A stretch of DNA of 64,000 nt from Burkholderia pyrrocinia. GTDB lineage: Bacteria > Pseudomonadota > Gammaproteobacteria > Burkholderiales > Burkholderiaceae. Below, one piece after another: positions 1-8,277 of this stretch (the stretch's first letter is position 1; each line of letters begins with the position of its first letter). The DNA lies in the NCBI RefSeq assembly GCF_003330765.1, contig NZ_CP024903.1, positions 2,852,001-2,916,000 on the forward strand, in the 5' to 3' direction. Below the pieces are notes generated by a model. The model saw nothing but the letters and a program-made list of their open reading frames with translations. It was not told the origin of the DNA and searched no databases. A program made the translations under genes and the position numbers.

Positions 1-1460
1 TCGGCATGGATCTTCTCCCGGTAGGTGTAGGCATTCTTGCCGATTCGGTTCAGCCGGTACGTGACAACGAGTACGCGTCAGGCTACATGGGAACTGGTTT
101 CAATGTCCGTTTCATGCAAGCGATTGCCGACTTCAAAGCCAACGTCGAACGGGCCGAGAAAGATCCACGCGAAATCAAGCGCATTCGCGTTGCGGTTTTT
201 GGGTATGACCGTGGCGGCATTCTTGCTCGAAAATTTGCAAACGAACTGATCGGAAAAGTATGCAAACAGGAAAGCGGAAAAGTAACGTACAAGGGAATAC
301 CTGTCGAATTCGACTTCATGGGCCTCTTCGATTGCGTCGCGACGTCCTATGCCGATTCGATTTTCACCAAAGTGGTCGCTCCCGTCCTGGGCGTCGTGCC
401 AGCCGAAGGGAAGGCCATTAGCTTCTCCATCAAAGGGCTAAGCATGTTTCTCAGCCTCTCCAAACAAACGCTTGGAGAGTATGACCTCCAGAAGGAATTC
501 AAGTCGATTGTTCACCACGTTGCGGCGACAGAACTGCGGTTTTACAAGAATTTGGATTCTCCCAGGAGGTCGCCCGATCATGCGAACTTGCTCGAAATCG
601 TTTATCCGGGCAGCCAGTCGGATGTAGGAGGGGGATTTCGAGAGGGGGAGGATCAAAAGTCGGCGGAGTTGGCTCGTGTATCCGCGCGGAATATGCTCGA
701 TCGAGCTTGGGCGGCCGGCGTACCATTAAAGCCTCTTTCCCAACTTCGCCAAACGAATCCCGGCGTGGCACGCGAATTCGATTTTCAGAAGACTGTCAAC
801 GTGAACGGCAAGAACCTGACCGTCAACGACCTCTTCGCGGCCTACACGGCAATGCTACCGAAAGCGAACGGGCCGCTCGAAACGCATTTCGTCGAGCACC
901 AGAAGCTGTTCGTGTCGTGGGCTCGTCACGTTCATGACCGCACGGCGCATGAAAGCACGGACAACAACCTGTTCATCAACACCGTGGACGCCGATGTCTA
1001 CAACGCGGTCTTCCCGCACGGTGGCGGCTTGCCAAACTACGAAGGCCGGGACTGGTACTACAAGAGCCAGGAACCAAACTCCAAAGTCCCGCAGTTCACC
1101 TTCGGCGAACGCCGGACAGTCGACGACATTTCGGACAAGACCGTGCGCGCATTGGCCACCGCATGGGTGCACCCGCCGAAACTGTCGCCGGAAGTGATCG
1201 CGTTCTTCGACAACTTCGTTCACAACACGATCACGCGGCTCAACAACGTCGCGCTCGGCGACGGTGTATTCATGCAACTTCGCGAAATCGAGGAGAAGGG
1301 CTGGATGGCGCGCCAGACCGACACCGCGAAGGACTACGTGAAGAAAGTCCTCGGCAACGTGTCGAAGAACATCAAGGATGCGCAGGACGAATACGTCAGG
1401 CAGGTCACGTCCGGCCAGATTCCTCGCGGCGCGTCGATCGGCGATCTCTCCGGCGACTAA
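1..1460 (+). CDS. DUF2235 / Tle1-like alpha/beta-hydrolase protein (5' truncated by window edge)
   Basis: This is the C-terminal part of a DUF2235 protein, the family of type VI secretion phospholipase effectors of the Tle1 kind. The first Met is at base 6, but the frame is open to base 1 and the usual N-terminal 'FFDGT' strand is absent, so the gene begins outside the window. The nucleophile elbow of the family, normally GFSRGA, reads GYDRGG here, with Asp at residue 68 counted from base 6. The acid motif SDVGGG (Asp206) and a C-terminal VHPP histidine region are present. Either the protein is a catalytically dead relative or it uses a different residue. No vgrG, tai or other T6SS gene is visible downstream. 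The family call is firm; activity and secretion are inference. Confidence 0.75.
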   Translation, partial: GMDLLPVGVGILADSVQPVRDNEYASGYMGTGFNVRFMQAIADFKANVERAEKDPREIKRIRVAVFGYDRGGILARKFANELIGKVCKQESGKVTYKGIPVEFDFMGLFDCVATSYADSIFTKVVAPVLGVVPAEGKAISFSIKGLSMFLSLSKQTLGEYDLQKEFKSIVHHVAATELRFYKNLDSPRRSPDHANLLEIVYPGSQSDVGGGFREGEDQKSAELARVSARNMLDRAWAAGVPLKPLSQLRQTNPGVAREFDFQKTVNVNGKNLTVNDLFAAYTAMLPKANGPLETHFVEHQKLFVSWARHVHDRTAHESTDNNLFINTVDADVYNAVFPHGGGLPNYEGRDWYYKSQEPNSKVPQFTFGERRTVDDISDKTVRALATAWVHPPKLSPEVIAFFDNFVHNTITRLNNVALGDGVFMQLREIEEKGWMARQTDTAKDYVKKVLGNVSKNIKDAQDEYVRQVTSGQIPRGASIGDLSGD

Positions 1461-1490
1461 GCAGTACACACTGCTCCAATCAGCAAGCCC

Positions 1491-1514
1491 GCCCGGCCGC
1501 ATACGCAGCCGGGC
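1491..1514. terminator. Hairpin between convergent genes
   Basis: GCCCGGC (1491-1497) pairs perfectly with GCCGGGC (1508-1514) around a 10-nt loop. It sits between the stop codons of the DUF2235 gene and the small minus-strand gene, so it could end transcription from both sides. There is no clear U-run. Confidence 0.4.
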
Positions 1515-1536
1515 AGCACACACTGCCAACCCCGCG

Positions 1537-1737
1537 TCAGTTGTACCCGAGAATCGCCACCGCCGCGACATCCGGCCGATCGAGCGTCTTCCCGACGAGC
1601 GACGTCATCGGCTCCTGCAGCACGGCCTGATACGACGTCACGCGCGCCTCTTCCGATACGCCCGCTTCGTCCGATACCGGTTCGTCGAACGCATCGAAAC
1701 CACTGAAAAACGCCGGTTGTTTCTGCGAAAAAGTCAT
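1537..1737 (-). CDS. Small acidic protein of unknown function (66 aa)
   Basis: The start ATG at 1737 follows AAAGGAG with 5-nt spacing; an in-frame GTG at 1743 lies inside that ribosome site and is less likely. The protein has an acidic N-terminal half (FDAFDEPVSDE...SEE) and a short hydrophobic tail ending AVAILGYN. There is no signal peptide, Cys or membrane segment. The gene starts 29 nt after the DUF3422 stop, so the two are probably co-transcribed. The acidic front plus a short neutral tail is reminiscent of RiPP precursors, but no maturation enzyme is nearby, so this is speculation. Not recognised as a known family. Confidence 0.6.
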   Translation of the reverse strand: MTFSQKQPAFFSGFDAFDEPVSDEAGVSEEARVTSYQAVLQEPMTSLVGKTLDRPDVAAVAILGYN

Positions 1738-1766
1738 CTCCACTCCTTTGATATGTCGTTGATGTT

Positions 1767-3086
1767 CTAGCTTGCCTGCTTCAACGTCGCCGCATGCACG
1801 GGCGCGCCGTCATGCGCGATCTCCGCACGCGCAAGCTGCACGCGCGTGCGCCGCGTGATGTGAATCACCGCGAACACGACCGGCGCAATCAGCAAGCCTT
1901 CCGCCAGCTCCGGATCGACCGGCAGGTTCATCACGTGCAGCGCCTTGAACGCCGCCGTCGCGAGCGACAGCACGTAGTACGAAATGGCCGCCACCGACAG
2001 CCCTTCGACCGCGTGCTGCAAATGAAGCTGATTGCGTGCGGTGCGCTCCATGCCCGCCAGCAGGCGCGTCACGTCCTTTTCCTGCGCGAGATTCACGCGC
2101 GTGCGCAGCAGGTCGACCGCCCGCGCGATCCGCGCGGCGATCTGCTCGTGGCGCGCCCACACGCTGCGGCACGTCTCCATCGCCGGCGCAAAGCGCCGTT
2201 CCATGAATTCGGCGATCGTCGGCATCCCTTCGATGCGCTCCTCGCGCAGTTCCTGGATGCGCGCCAGCACGAGCTTTTCGTACGCGCGCGACGCGCTGAA
2301 GCGCGCGCCCGATCCCGACAGCGATTCGACCCGCACCGCGAGATGCGTGAGCTTGACGAGCAGCGCCGCGTCGTCGCCGTCGGCACCGCTCGCGTCCATC
2401 CGCTGCATCAATCCGTGCAGCGCCGCGTGGATCTCGTCGAGCTCGCGGCTCATCCGGCGCGCGACGGGCAGCGCGAGCAGCGCCATCATCCGGTACGTTT
2501 CGATTTCGTAGAGACGCTGCAGCAGGCGGCCGCCCTGCTCCTCGCGGAAATCCTCGTCGACGACGAGAAAACGCATGAAGCCGTCGTCGCGCACATGCCA
2601 GTCGCAGAACACCTTGCCGCCGCCGAGCACGCTGCTGCCGACGAGCGCGGGCCCGTCGATCCAGCGGCGCAGGTCGCCGCAGACGAGCCGCGCGGCGTCG
2701 CCCGACAGCAGTTCCATCCGCACCGCGACGAAGCGGATGCCGGCGAGCCGCGCGAACCACGCGGCCGGAATGCCTTCGATCGCGAGATCGTCGAAATAGC
2801 CGGTGTCGCGGCGCGGCGCGACGAACGTGAAGGTCGAGAATTCGGTGTGGCGTTCCCACTTCAGGTGCCAACCGCACGGCGACTGCACCGCGTAGTGCGT
2901 CGCGCCTTCTTGCGGCGCGGCAATGCCCGTATCGCGGCACAGCGCGTGCAGCAGCGTTTCGTGGATGTCGGGCTGGCCGTCCGCATAGATCGCGTAATGC
3001 GTCAGCGACACGGCTTCGGCGAGCCGCAGGAACGGCCGGGCATGCAATTCCGCGGCCAGCGCGGCGCGCAACGGATGGTCCATCAT
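1767..3086 (-). CDS. DUF3422 family membrane protein
   Basis: About 439 aa, the usual size for DUF3422, beginning MMDHPLRAALAAELHARPF, a typical family N-terminus. Longer frames upstream to 3200 lack a ribosome site. Most of the chain looks soluble and helix-rich, with a coiled-coil-like stretch in the middle. The C-terminus carries two hydrophobic helices separated by a short loop (around residues 355-420, including AISYYVLSLATAAF and GLLIAPVVFAVIHI), so it is probably anchored in the inner membrane with a cytoplasmic body. The function of the family is unknown to me. It is divergent from a LysR gene (160-bp gap), which may regulate it, and is followed by a 66-aa gene in the same direction. 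Confidence 0.85.
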   Translation of the reverse strand: MMDHPLRAALAAELHARPFLRLAEAVSLTHYAIYADGQPDIHETLLHALCRDTGIAAPQEGATHYAVQSPCGWHLKWERHTEFSTFTFVAPRRDTGYFDDLAIEGIPAAWFARLAGIRFVAVRMELLSGDAARLVCGDLRRWIDGPALVGSSVLGGGKVFCDWHVRDDGFMRFLVVDEDFREEQGGRLLQRLYEIETYRMMALLALPVARRMSRELDEIHAALHGLMQRMDASGADGDDAALLVKLTHLAVRVESLSGSGARFSASRAYEKLVLARIQELREERIEGMPTIAEFMERRFAPAMETCRSVWARHEQIAARIARAVDLLRTRVNLAQEKDVTRLLAGMERTARNQLHLQHAVEGLSVAAISYYVLSLATAAFKALHVMNLPVDPELAEGLLIAPVVFAVIHITRRTRVQLARAEIAHDGAPVHAATLKQAS

Positions 3087-3246
3087 CGATACACCATTTT
3101 CCCTGTTCGGTCCTGCACGCCGGATCAGCCGGCCTGACCGCCACGTCACCCTCGGGCGAAACGTCAGCGTGATCGCACTATGGCAGACACACAGCGACAA
3201 TAAAAACGCATAATGCTGATCGTTACATTCAGTTTTACTGATAGCG

Positions 3247-4122
3247 ATGAAGATGCTCGATCACGACGTACTCGCCACTGTCGTCGCCGTCGCGGAGACG
3301 GGCAACATGACCCGCGCCGCCGAGGCCGTGAACCGCTCGCAATCGGCCGTGAGCATGCAGATCAAGAGCCTGGAAGACGCGATCGGGCGGCCGCTGTTCG
3401 TGCGCAAGCCGCGCAGCATCGTGCTGACGCGCGAGGGCGAGGTGCTGCTGGGATTCGCCAGACGAATGCTGGCGCTGCGCGACGAGGCGTGGGCAGCCGT
3501 GGTGCGGCCGGAAGTGACCGGTAAAGTCGTGATCGGCGTGCCGGACGACTACGCGTCGTCGCTGCTGCCGTCGGTCTTGAAGAAATTCTCGGCGACCTAC
3601 CCGAAGGTCGAGATCCAGGTGATCGGGCTGCCGAGCAGCGCGCTCGCGCCGCTGATCAAGGACGGCACCGTCGATCTCGTGTGCGGCACGCGCATCAAGG
3701 GGCTGTCCGGCGACTTCATCCGCCACGAGCCGATGGCGTGGGCCGCGATGACGAACGGGCCGCGCGTGTGGGAGGAGCGGCCGCTGCCGATCGCGGTGTT
3801 CATGCCGGGCAGCGTCGCGCGCGAGAACGCGATCCGCAGCCTCGAACGCGCGAAGCTGCCGTACCGCACCTCGTATGAAAGCCCGAGCCTGCTCGGGCTG
3901 CTCAGCATGGTCGAGGCCGGCCTCGCGGTCGCGCCGCTGGCGCGCTGCGCGATACCCGCGCAACTGTCAATGCTCGGGCGCTCGCACGGTCTGCCCGACC
4001 TGCCGCCGCTCGAACTGATCCTCGCGCGCAGCACGAAATCGAAGCGGCCGCCGTGCGACTTTCTCGCCGAGCAGTTGATGGAAGATCTGCAGCGGCAGAC
4101 GGGGCAAACCGGCGACGCGTGA
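3247..4122 (+). CDS. LysR-family transcriptional regulator
   Basis: 291 aa, standard LysR length. An N-terminal winged HTH (residues about 4-65, with NMTRAAEAVNRSQSAVSMQIK) is followed by a periplasmic-binding-protein-like effector domain (about 90-285). The first strand of that domain begins GKVVIGVPDDYASSLLP, as in the group related to regulators of aromatic or sulfur metabolism. It is divergent from the DUF3422 gene and stops immediately before the stop codon of the convergent minus-strand gene at 4123. Its effector is unknown; DUF3422 is the most likely target by position. Confidence 0.9.
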   Translation: MKMLDHDVLATVVAVAETGNMTRAAEAVNRSQSAVSMQIKSLEDAIGRPLFVRKPRSIVLTREGEVLLGFARRMLALRDEAWAAVVRPEVTGKVVIGVPDDYASSLLPSVLKKFSATYPKVEIQVIGLPSSALAPLIKDGTVDLVCGTRIKGLSGDFIRHEPMAWAAMTNGPRVWEERPLPIAVFMPGSVARENAIRSLERAKLPYRTSYESPSLLGLLSMVEAGLAVAPLARCAIPAQLSMLGRSHGLPDLPPLELILARSTKSKRPPCDFLAEQLMEDLQRQTGQTGDA

Positions 4123-4686
4123 TCAGCGCGTCGCACCAACAAACCCGGCCGCGTCCAGCGCCGCATTGACGTGCGCCGCGACCGCATCGACGAGTGCTTC
4201 AAGCGTATCGCCCCGCACGTGCCGGTGTTCCGGTGCGACGTGCTCGGCACGTTGCCAGCCCCACTGCGCACCCGACGCGACCGACAGCGTCGCGCCGAAC
4301 CAGTTGCCGTTGTGGCGGCCGAAGATGCTCACGCGCCGCTCGTCCACATACTCCTGCTCAGGCAGATAGAGGCGAATCTCGACCGCGACCTGCCGGGGAT
4401 CGTTGGCGCGCGCGGCCGGGCTGACCGCCGCTGCGAACACCTTGCCGATTCGCCAGGTCACGCAGGTCTCCCAAGCCGCGAGCGGGCCGCCGGCCACGTC
4501 GGCACGCTCGGTGTCGACCGACCACTGATGCCCGTGGGGCACGACGATCGCCTGATGCAGCAGCACTTCGGCCACGCGCACCGTCGTCACGAGTTGCCGC
4601 GCGAGCTGCTGGCCCGACGGCAGTGACGCCGTCCGCACGCGGCGGCTTGCCGGCCGTGCGACATGCACTTCTTCCGCGAGGTCCAT
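4123..4686 (-). CDS. Hypothetical protein (187 aa)
   Basis: The start ATG at 4686 has GGAG 5 nt upstream; the open frame extends to 4770 without better support. The product is a soluble-looking protein with no signal peptide, alternating strands and Trp-rich segments (HGHQWSVDTERADV, NWFGATLSVASGAQWGW). It has no cofactor motif I can name. Its stop codon abuts the stop of the LysR gene. The gene upstream (4830-5180) is also unknown and is separated by a terminator-like hairpin, so the two need not be one transcript. I do not recognise the family. Confidence 0.65.
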   Translation of the reverse strand: MDLAEEVHVARPASRRVRTASLPSGQQLARQLVTTVRVAEVLLHQAIVVPHGHQWSVDTERADVAGGPLAAWETCVTWRIGKVFAAAVSPAARANDPRQVAVEIRLYLPEQEYVDERRVSIFGRHNGNWFGATLSVASGAQWGWQRAEHVAPEHRHVRGDTLEALVDAVAAHVNAALDAAGFVGATR

Positions 4687-4787
4687 GGACACTCCGTTAT
4701 TCAGGATCAGCGCCGCGCACGACGCGGCGCACGAACGTTCGCCGCCGGCGGCTGACGAACAACACGGCAACCGGCGCTACGGCGGCG

Positions 4788-4824
4788 GATCAAAAAGCAA
4801 TAAGGAACGAGCAACAATCGTTCC
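4788..4824 (-). terminator. Rho-independent terminator (minus strand)
   Basis: GGAACGA (4804-4810) and TCGTTCC (4818-4824) form a 7-bp stem with a 7-nt loop. On the minus strand the stem is followed by a U-rich tract (TTATTGCTTTTTG). It lies just after the stop of the gene at 4830-5180. Confidence 0.65.
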
Positions 4825-4829
4825 CCGGC

Positions 4830-5180
4830 TCACCCGGCCTTCGGTCCGACGCGCAATCGGCGCGCAACCGGCCCGATCACCGCATCGATTTGCTGCGCGA
4901 TCAGCATGTGCAGCGTGAAATCCAGATCTTCCGGCGCGATGTCGAACTGCACGTGGATCACGTCGCGCACGGCGCGCGCGCTGACGACATACACACCGAG
5001 CGGGGAATGCAGCAACGCCGCGAGCCGGGCGCGCGCGCATTCGCCGGAGTCGGCCGTCAACGTGACGGGCAACTGCAGGCGCGGGCGCGGCGGCGGGAAA
5101 GGAATGACGTTGCGGCATGCGCCGGCGCGCAACCGGCGGCCGGCGACATCGAAGACGGGAACGGGATGAATAAAAGTCAT
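4830..5180 (-). CDS. Hypothetical protein (116 aa)
   Basis: I take the ATG at 5180 (MTFIHPVPVFDVAGRRL) as the start; the upstream frame to 5273 is Arg/Cys-rich and looks non-coding. The chain contains a proline-rich bridge (IPFPPPRPRLQLPV) and a compact region resembling an alpha/beta domain (residues 55-110: LHSPLGVYVVSARAVRDV, FTLHMLIAQQIDAVIG). There are no membrane helices. It is followed by a good terminator. Unknown family; the frame is supported by protein-like composition rather than homology. Confidence 0.5.
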   Translation of the reverse strand: MTFIHPVPVFDVAGRRLRAGACRNVIPFPPPRPRLQLPVTLTADSGECARARLAALLHSPLGVYVVSARAVRDVIHVQFDIAPEDLDFTLHMLIAQQIDAVIGPVARRLRVGPKAG

Positions 5181-5337
5181 GGGGCGGACGGAAGCCGTCT
5201 CGGCAGTTCGACACCTCCCCAGCTTAGAAGACAGCGCATAAACGTCGCGCAAAAAAACGGTGCGGCGGTGCAAAAAACGGCATGCGGGATGTAACCCGCC
5301 GCCGTCGGTCGGCCGGGATCGCGCCCCGGTCGCCCGG

Positions 5338-6351
5338 CTACGCGAATGCCTCGAGCGACGCGCGCCGCCGCTCGTCGACCATCGATTCGATCAGCGACAC
5401 CAGATCGTTGGTCAGCGGATCGCAGATACCGGGCGAGCGATGCAGTTCGAGATCGGCCGCCGGCAGCGGCGGCAGCCCGTCCGCCTCGCCAAGCACGCGC
5501 CAGTTCTCCGGCAGCGTGCAGCGATCGATCATCGTCACGGCCGCACCGTGGTTTACCGCGATCTTGATACCTGTCGGGCTCTGGCTCGTATAGACGACGT
5601 GATACGGCCGCTCGGCCGTCGCGAGCGCCTGCAGCCCGCGCTGCCGGTAGCAGCACGTCTCGGGAAACAGCGCGAGCGGCACCGACGCATGCGGGCCGAG
5701 CGCGAAGTCCCGGTGCGCGGCCCACACGACGTCGTGACGGCCGAGCAGCCGCCCGCCCGCGTTCGGCCCGTGCCGCACGACGAGCGCGACGTCGAGCTCG
5801 CCGGCCTGCAGCCGTTCGAGCAGTTCGAGCGAGGTCCGGCATTGCACGTGCAGGCGAGCGCCCGGCCGCAGCGCATAGAACGACTTCAGCAGGTCGGGCA
5901 GCCACAGCTCCGCATAGTCCTCGGGCAGCCCGAAGCGCACGACGCCGCGGTCGCTGCTCGTCTGCTTCAGCGCGATGATCGCGTCGTTCTGCACCTGGAT
6001 GATCCGCCGCGCGTGGATCAGGAAATTCTCGCCGTCGCGCGACAGTTCGAGCCGCCGGCTGTTGCGCATGAACAGGTGCGTGTCGAGCCGCTCCTCGAGC
6101 GTGCGGATGCGCAGGCTGATCGTCGACTGCGTGCGATGCAGCTGCCGGGCCGCCGCGGTGAAGCCGCCGCTTTCGACGACGGCGACGAATGCCCGGATCA
6201 GCTCGGGATCGAGCGAAGTCAGTTTCGACCAGTCGGGCCTCGAGAAAGCGCCGGGCCGCCCCGAGTTTTCCGCGCCGAAGGAAGTCCCGCTGAGGGCGTG
6301 CCCCGCTTGGGAGGGCTGGCGCAAAGCGTCAGGTTTCTCAATGGCAGCCAT
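5338..6351 (-). CDS. LysR-family transcriptional regulator, divergent from the fae operon
   Basis: The LysR HTH (LDPELIRAFVAVVESGGFTAAARQLHRTQSTISLRIRTLE as a unit, about residues 47-86) is followed by a full effector domain ending near residue 337. The only ATG that keeps the HTH intact is at 6351, giving an unusual 45-residue N-terminal extension with no clear ribosome site. This ATG lies inside the repeated 20-nt motif described at 6348-6370, so the true start is uncertain. The gene is divergent from the formaldehyde-activating-enzyme operon (325-bp gap) and is the natural candidate for its regulator. Confidence 0.85.
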   Translation of the reverse strand: MAAIEKPDALRQPSQAGHALSGTSFGAENSGRPGAFSRPDWSKLTSLDPELIRAFVAVVESGGFTAAARQLHRTQSTISLRIRTLEERLDTHLFMRNSRRLELSRDGENFLIHARRIIQVQNDAIIALKQTSSDRGVVRFGLPEDYAELWLPDLLKSFYALRPGARLHVQCRTSLELLERLQAGELDVALVVRHGPNAGGRLLGRHDVVWAAHRDFALGPHASVPLALFPETCCYRQRGLQALATAERPYHVVYTSQSPTGIKIAVNHGAAVTMIDRCTLPENWRVLGEADGLPPLPAADLELHRSPGICDPLTNDLVSLIESMVDERRRASLEAFA

Positions 6352-6370
6352 CGGAATTACTCGCTTTCGA
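6348..6370 (+). repeat. Repeated motif, copy 1 (core ATCGGAATTACTCGCTTTCG)
   Basis: This 23-nt stretch differs by one base from 26071-26093 and shares its core with the inverted copy at 25835-25854. It lies in the divergent region between the LysR gene and fae. The motif could be a regulator-binding site or part of a 5' leader. Confidence 0.6.
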
Positions 6371-6676
6371 AAAAGGAAGGGAAGACGAAAGATAGGGCTC
6401 GGAGTACGCCGATTGTTGTCCGGATGCGCGCGGCCCTCCAACCCCTGCCCGGGTATGACAAACCCGGAGCCGGCACGCGAACGCGCGCCCGTCTGCCCTG
6501 CCCCGCATGCCGTCGCGGCGGCGGCCGCAGGCCGCCCGGCGGGCGTTCGCGCGCCGGACCAAGGGCTTTTCCGGAGACAACGAAAACTCATGGCTCGATC
6601 AGAAAACATCGATTCACCGGCCGCGGCGCGGCCCACCACAATCGCCTCACACCAACCTCATCGACGAGACACCGCA
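6371..6676. other. Intergenic region upstream of fae
   Basis: About 300 bp of divergent control region between the LysR gene and fae. Apart from the repeated motif at its left end I see no further clear operator or hairpin. The stretch is as GC-rich as the genes, so a sigma-70 promoter cannot be picked out by eye. Confidence 0.4.
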
Positions 6677-7201
6677 ATGACCGCATCCCAACCCAGGCAG
6701 CTCTACATCGGCGAAGGCTTCGAAGGCCCCGGCGTGAACCTCGCGCACATCAACGTGCTGGTCGGCCCGCGCAACGGCCCGGCCGGGCAGGCGTTCGCGA
6801 CCGCACTCGCGACGCCGTCGGCCGGCCATGCGCCGTTCGTCGTGATCGCGCAGCCTGGCGTGCCGACCAAGCCGCTCACGCTGTACGTGAACAAGGCGCA
6901 GATCGCCGGCGACTTCCACGGCAATGCCACGTGGGGCGCGTCGCAGGCCGGCATCGCGAAGGCCGTGGCCGAAGCGCTCGAGAACGGCACGCTGCCGCCG
7001 GAAGCGGAGAACGACTGGGTCGTCGTGTCGGCGAACTGGGTCAACCCGCAGACCGACGATCTCGACGCCGTGTTCGAGAACAACTACCGCGCGTGCCGCA
7101 ACGCGATCGTCGCCGCGATGGAAGGGCTGCCGCATCGCGACGCCGTGTTCGCCGCCGCGCGCGACGTGTCGAACCCGTTCTACACGCCGAAAAAGAACTG
7201 A
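6677..7201 (+). CDS. fae: Formaldehyde-activating enzyme (Fae) homologue
   Basis: 174 aa, close to the ~170 aa of methylotroph Fae, which condenses formaldehyde with tetrahydromethanopterin. The signature around the catalytic His is conserved: GPGVNLAHINVLVGPR, His24, matching the GNEVAHIDLIIG of Methylobacterium Fae. The downstream block FHGNATWGASQAGIAKAVAEAL also fits the family. The other genes of the methanopterin pathway (mch, fhc, mtdB) are not in the window. It is the first gene of an operon with an aldo/keto reductase and an aldehyde dehydrogenase, 40 nt before the next start. It may handle formaldehyde or another small aldehyde released during breakdown of the operon's substrate; the homology is clear, the substrate is not. 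Confidence 0.85.
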   Translation: MTASQPRQLYIGEGFEGPGVNLAHINVLVGPRNGPAGQAFATALATPSAGHAPFVVIAQPGVPTKPLTLYVNKAQIAGDFHGNATWGASQAGIAKAVAEALENGTLPPEAENDWVVVSANWVNPQTDDLDAVFENNYRACRNAIVAAMEGLPHRDAVFAAARDVSNPFYTPKKN

Positions 7202-7241
7202 CGGACAACGCGCGGCCGGACAGGCCGCACCAGGAGGAAGC

Positions 7242-8264
7242 ATGGAATACGTCCGCCTCGGCCAGTCCGGCCTGAAGGTGTCCCGCCTGTGTCTCGGCAC
7301 GATGAACATGGGCACCCCCGAATGGAAGCCGTGGATCTTCGACGAAGCGCAGAGCGAGCCGATCGTGCGCCGCGCGCTCGACGCCGGCGTCAACTTCATC
7401 GATCTCGCGGATTTCTATTCGACGGGCGTCGGCGAGGAAGTGGTCGGCCGCATCCTGAAGCGCAACGCACGCCGCGAGGAGCTCGTCGTGACGACCAAGG
7501 TCGGCTACGACATGGGCAGTTATCCGAACGCGGGCGGCCATTCGCGCAAGCACGTGCTCGACGGCATCGACGGATCACTGAAGCGCCTCGGGATGGATTA
7601 CGTCGACATCTTCATGCTGCATTTCTTCGACGTGAATACGCCCGTCGAGGAAACGATGAGCACGCTGCACGACATCGTGCGCGCGGGCAAGGCGCGCTAC
7701 ATCGGGGTCTCGACGATGTACACGTGGCAGTTCGCGAAGATCATGCAGGCGTGCGAGCGCAACGGCTGGGACAAGCCGATCAACATGCAGCTGCAGCTCA
7801 ACCTCGCGTATCGCGAGGAAGAGCGCGAGATGGTGCCGTACTGCATCGACCAGGGCGTCGGCGTGTCGGTGTTCAGCCCGCTCGCGCGCGGCCTGCTGAC
7901 TTGCGAGTCGCAATCGACGCGCAACCAGACCGACTTCTTCACCGCGCAGATGTACGGCGACACGTCGTCGCTCGCGATCGCCGCATCGGTCGCGAAGGTC
8001 GCGAAGCGGCGCGGCGTGCCGCCCGCGCAGATCGCGCAGGCGTGGGTGCTGAGCCGGCCCGGCATTGCCAGCATGCTAGTCGGCGCGGATTCCGTCGCGC
8101 AGTTCGACAGCGCGCTCGGCGCGCTCGAAACGCAGCTTAGCGAAGAAGAACTGCACGAACTGGAACGTAACTACACGCCGTGCGACCTGATCAACGACTA
8201 CACGGCCGACAAGCGCATCGCGCGCGAGCCGCGCCCGGCGCAGGGCAGCTTCGCGGCAGACTGA
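7242..8264 (+). CDS. Aldo/keto reductase
   Basis: 340 aa, starting MEYVRLGQSGLKVSRLCLGTMNMG after an AGGAGG site. The AKR catalytic tetrad is visible: Asp and Tyr in FIDLADFYSTGVGEE (about residues 50-60), Lys in VVTTKVGY (about 85) and His in FMLHFFD (about 126). A C-terminal NADPH-binding region (SMLVGADSVAQFDSAL) is present. The protein is a cytosolic NADPH-dependent carbonyl/alcohol oxidoreductase of the YghZ/Kvbeta-like branch. It lies between fae and an aldehyde dehydrogenase with short gaps (40 and 13 nt), so it probably interconverts an alcohol or ketone of the same pathway. Confidence 0.9.
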   Translation: MEYVRLGQSGLKVSRLCLGTMNMGTPEWKPWIFDEAQSEPIVRRALDAGVNFIDLADFYSTGVGEEVVGRILKRNARREELVVTTKVGYDMGSYPNAGGHSRKHVLDGIDGSLKRLGMDYVDIFMLHFFDVNTPVEETMSTLHDIVRAGKARYIGVSTMYTWQFAKIMQACERNGWDKPINMQLQLNLAYREEEREMVPYCIDQGVGVSVFSPLARGLLTCESQSTRNQTDFFTAQMYGDTSSLAIAASVAKVAKRRGVPPAQIAQAWVLSRPGIASMLVGADSVAQFDSALGALETQLSEEELHELERNYTPCDLINDYTADKRIAREPRPAQGSFAAD

Positions 8265-8277
8265 AGGAACGAACACG

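Noticed and set aside
5260..7275. Very long plus-strand frame across the LysR gene and fae
   Set aside because: Composition is Arg/Pro-rich and it is a shadow of the LysR gene on the opposite strand; only the fae frame has family motifs.
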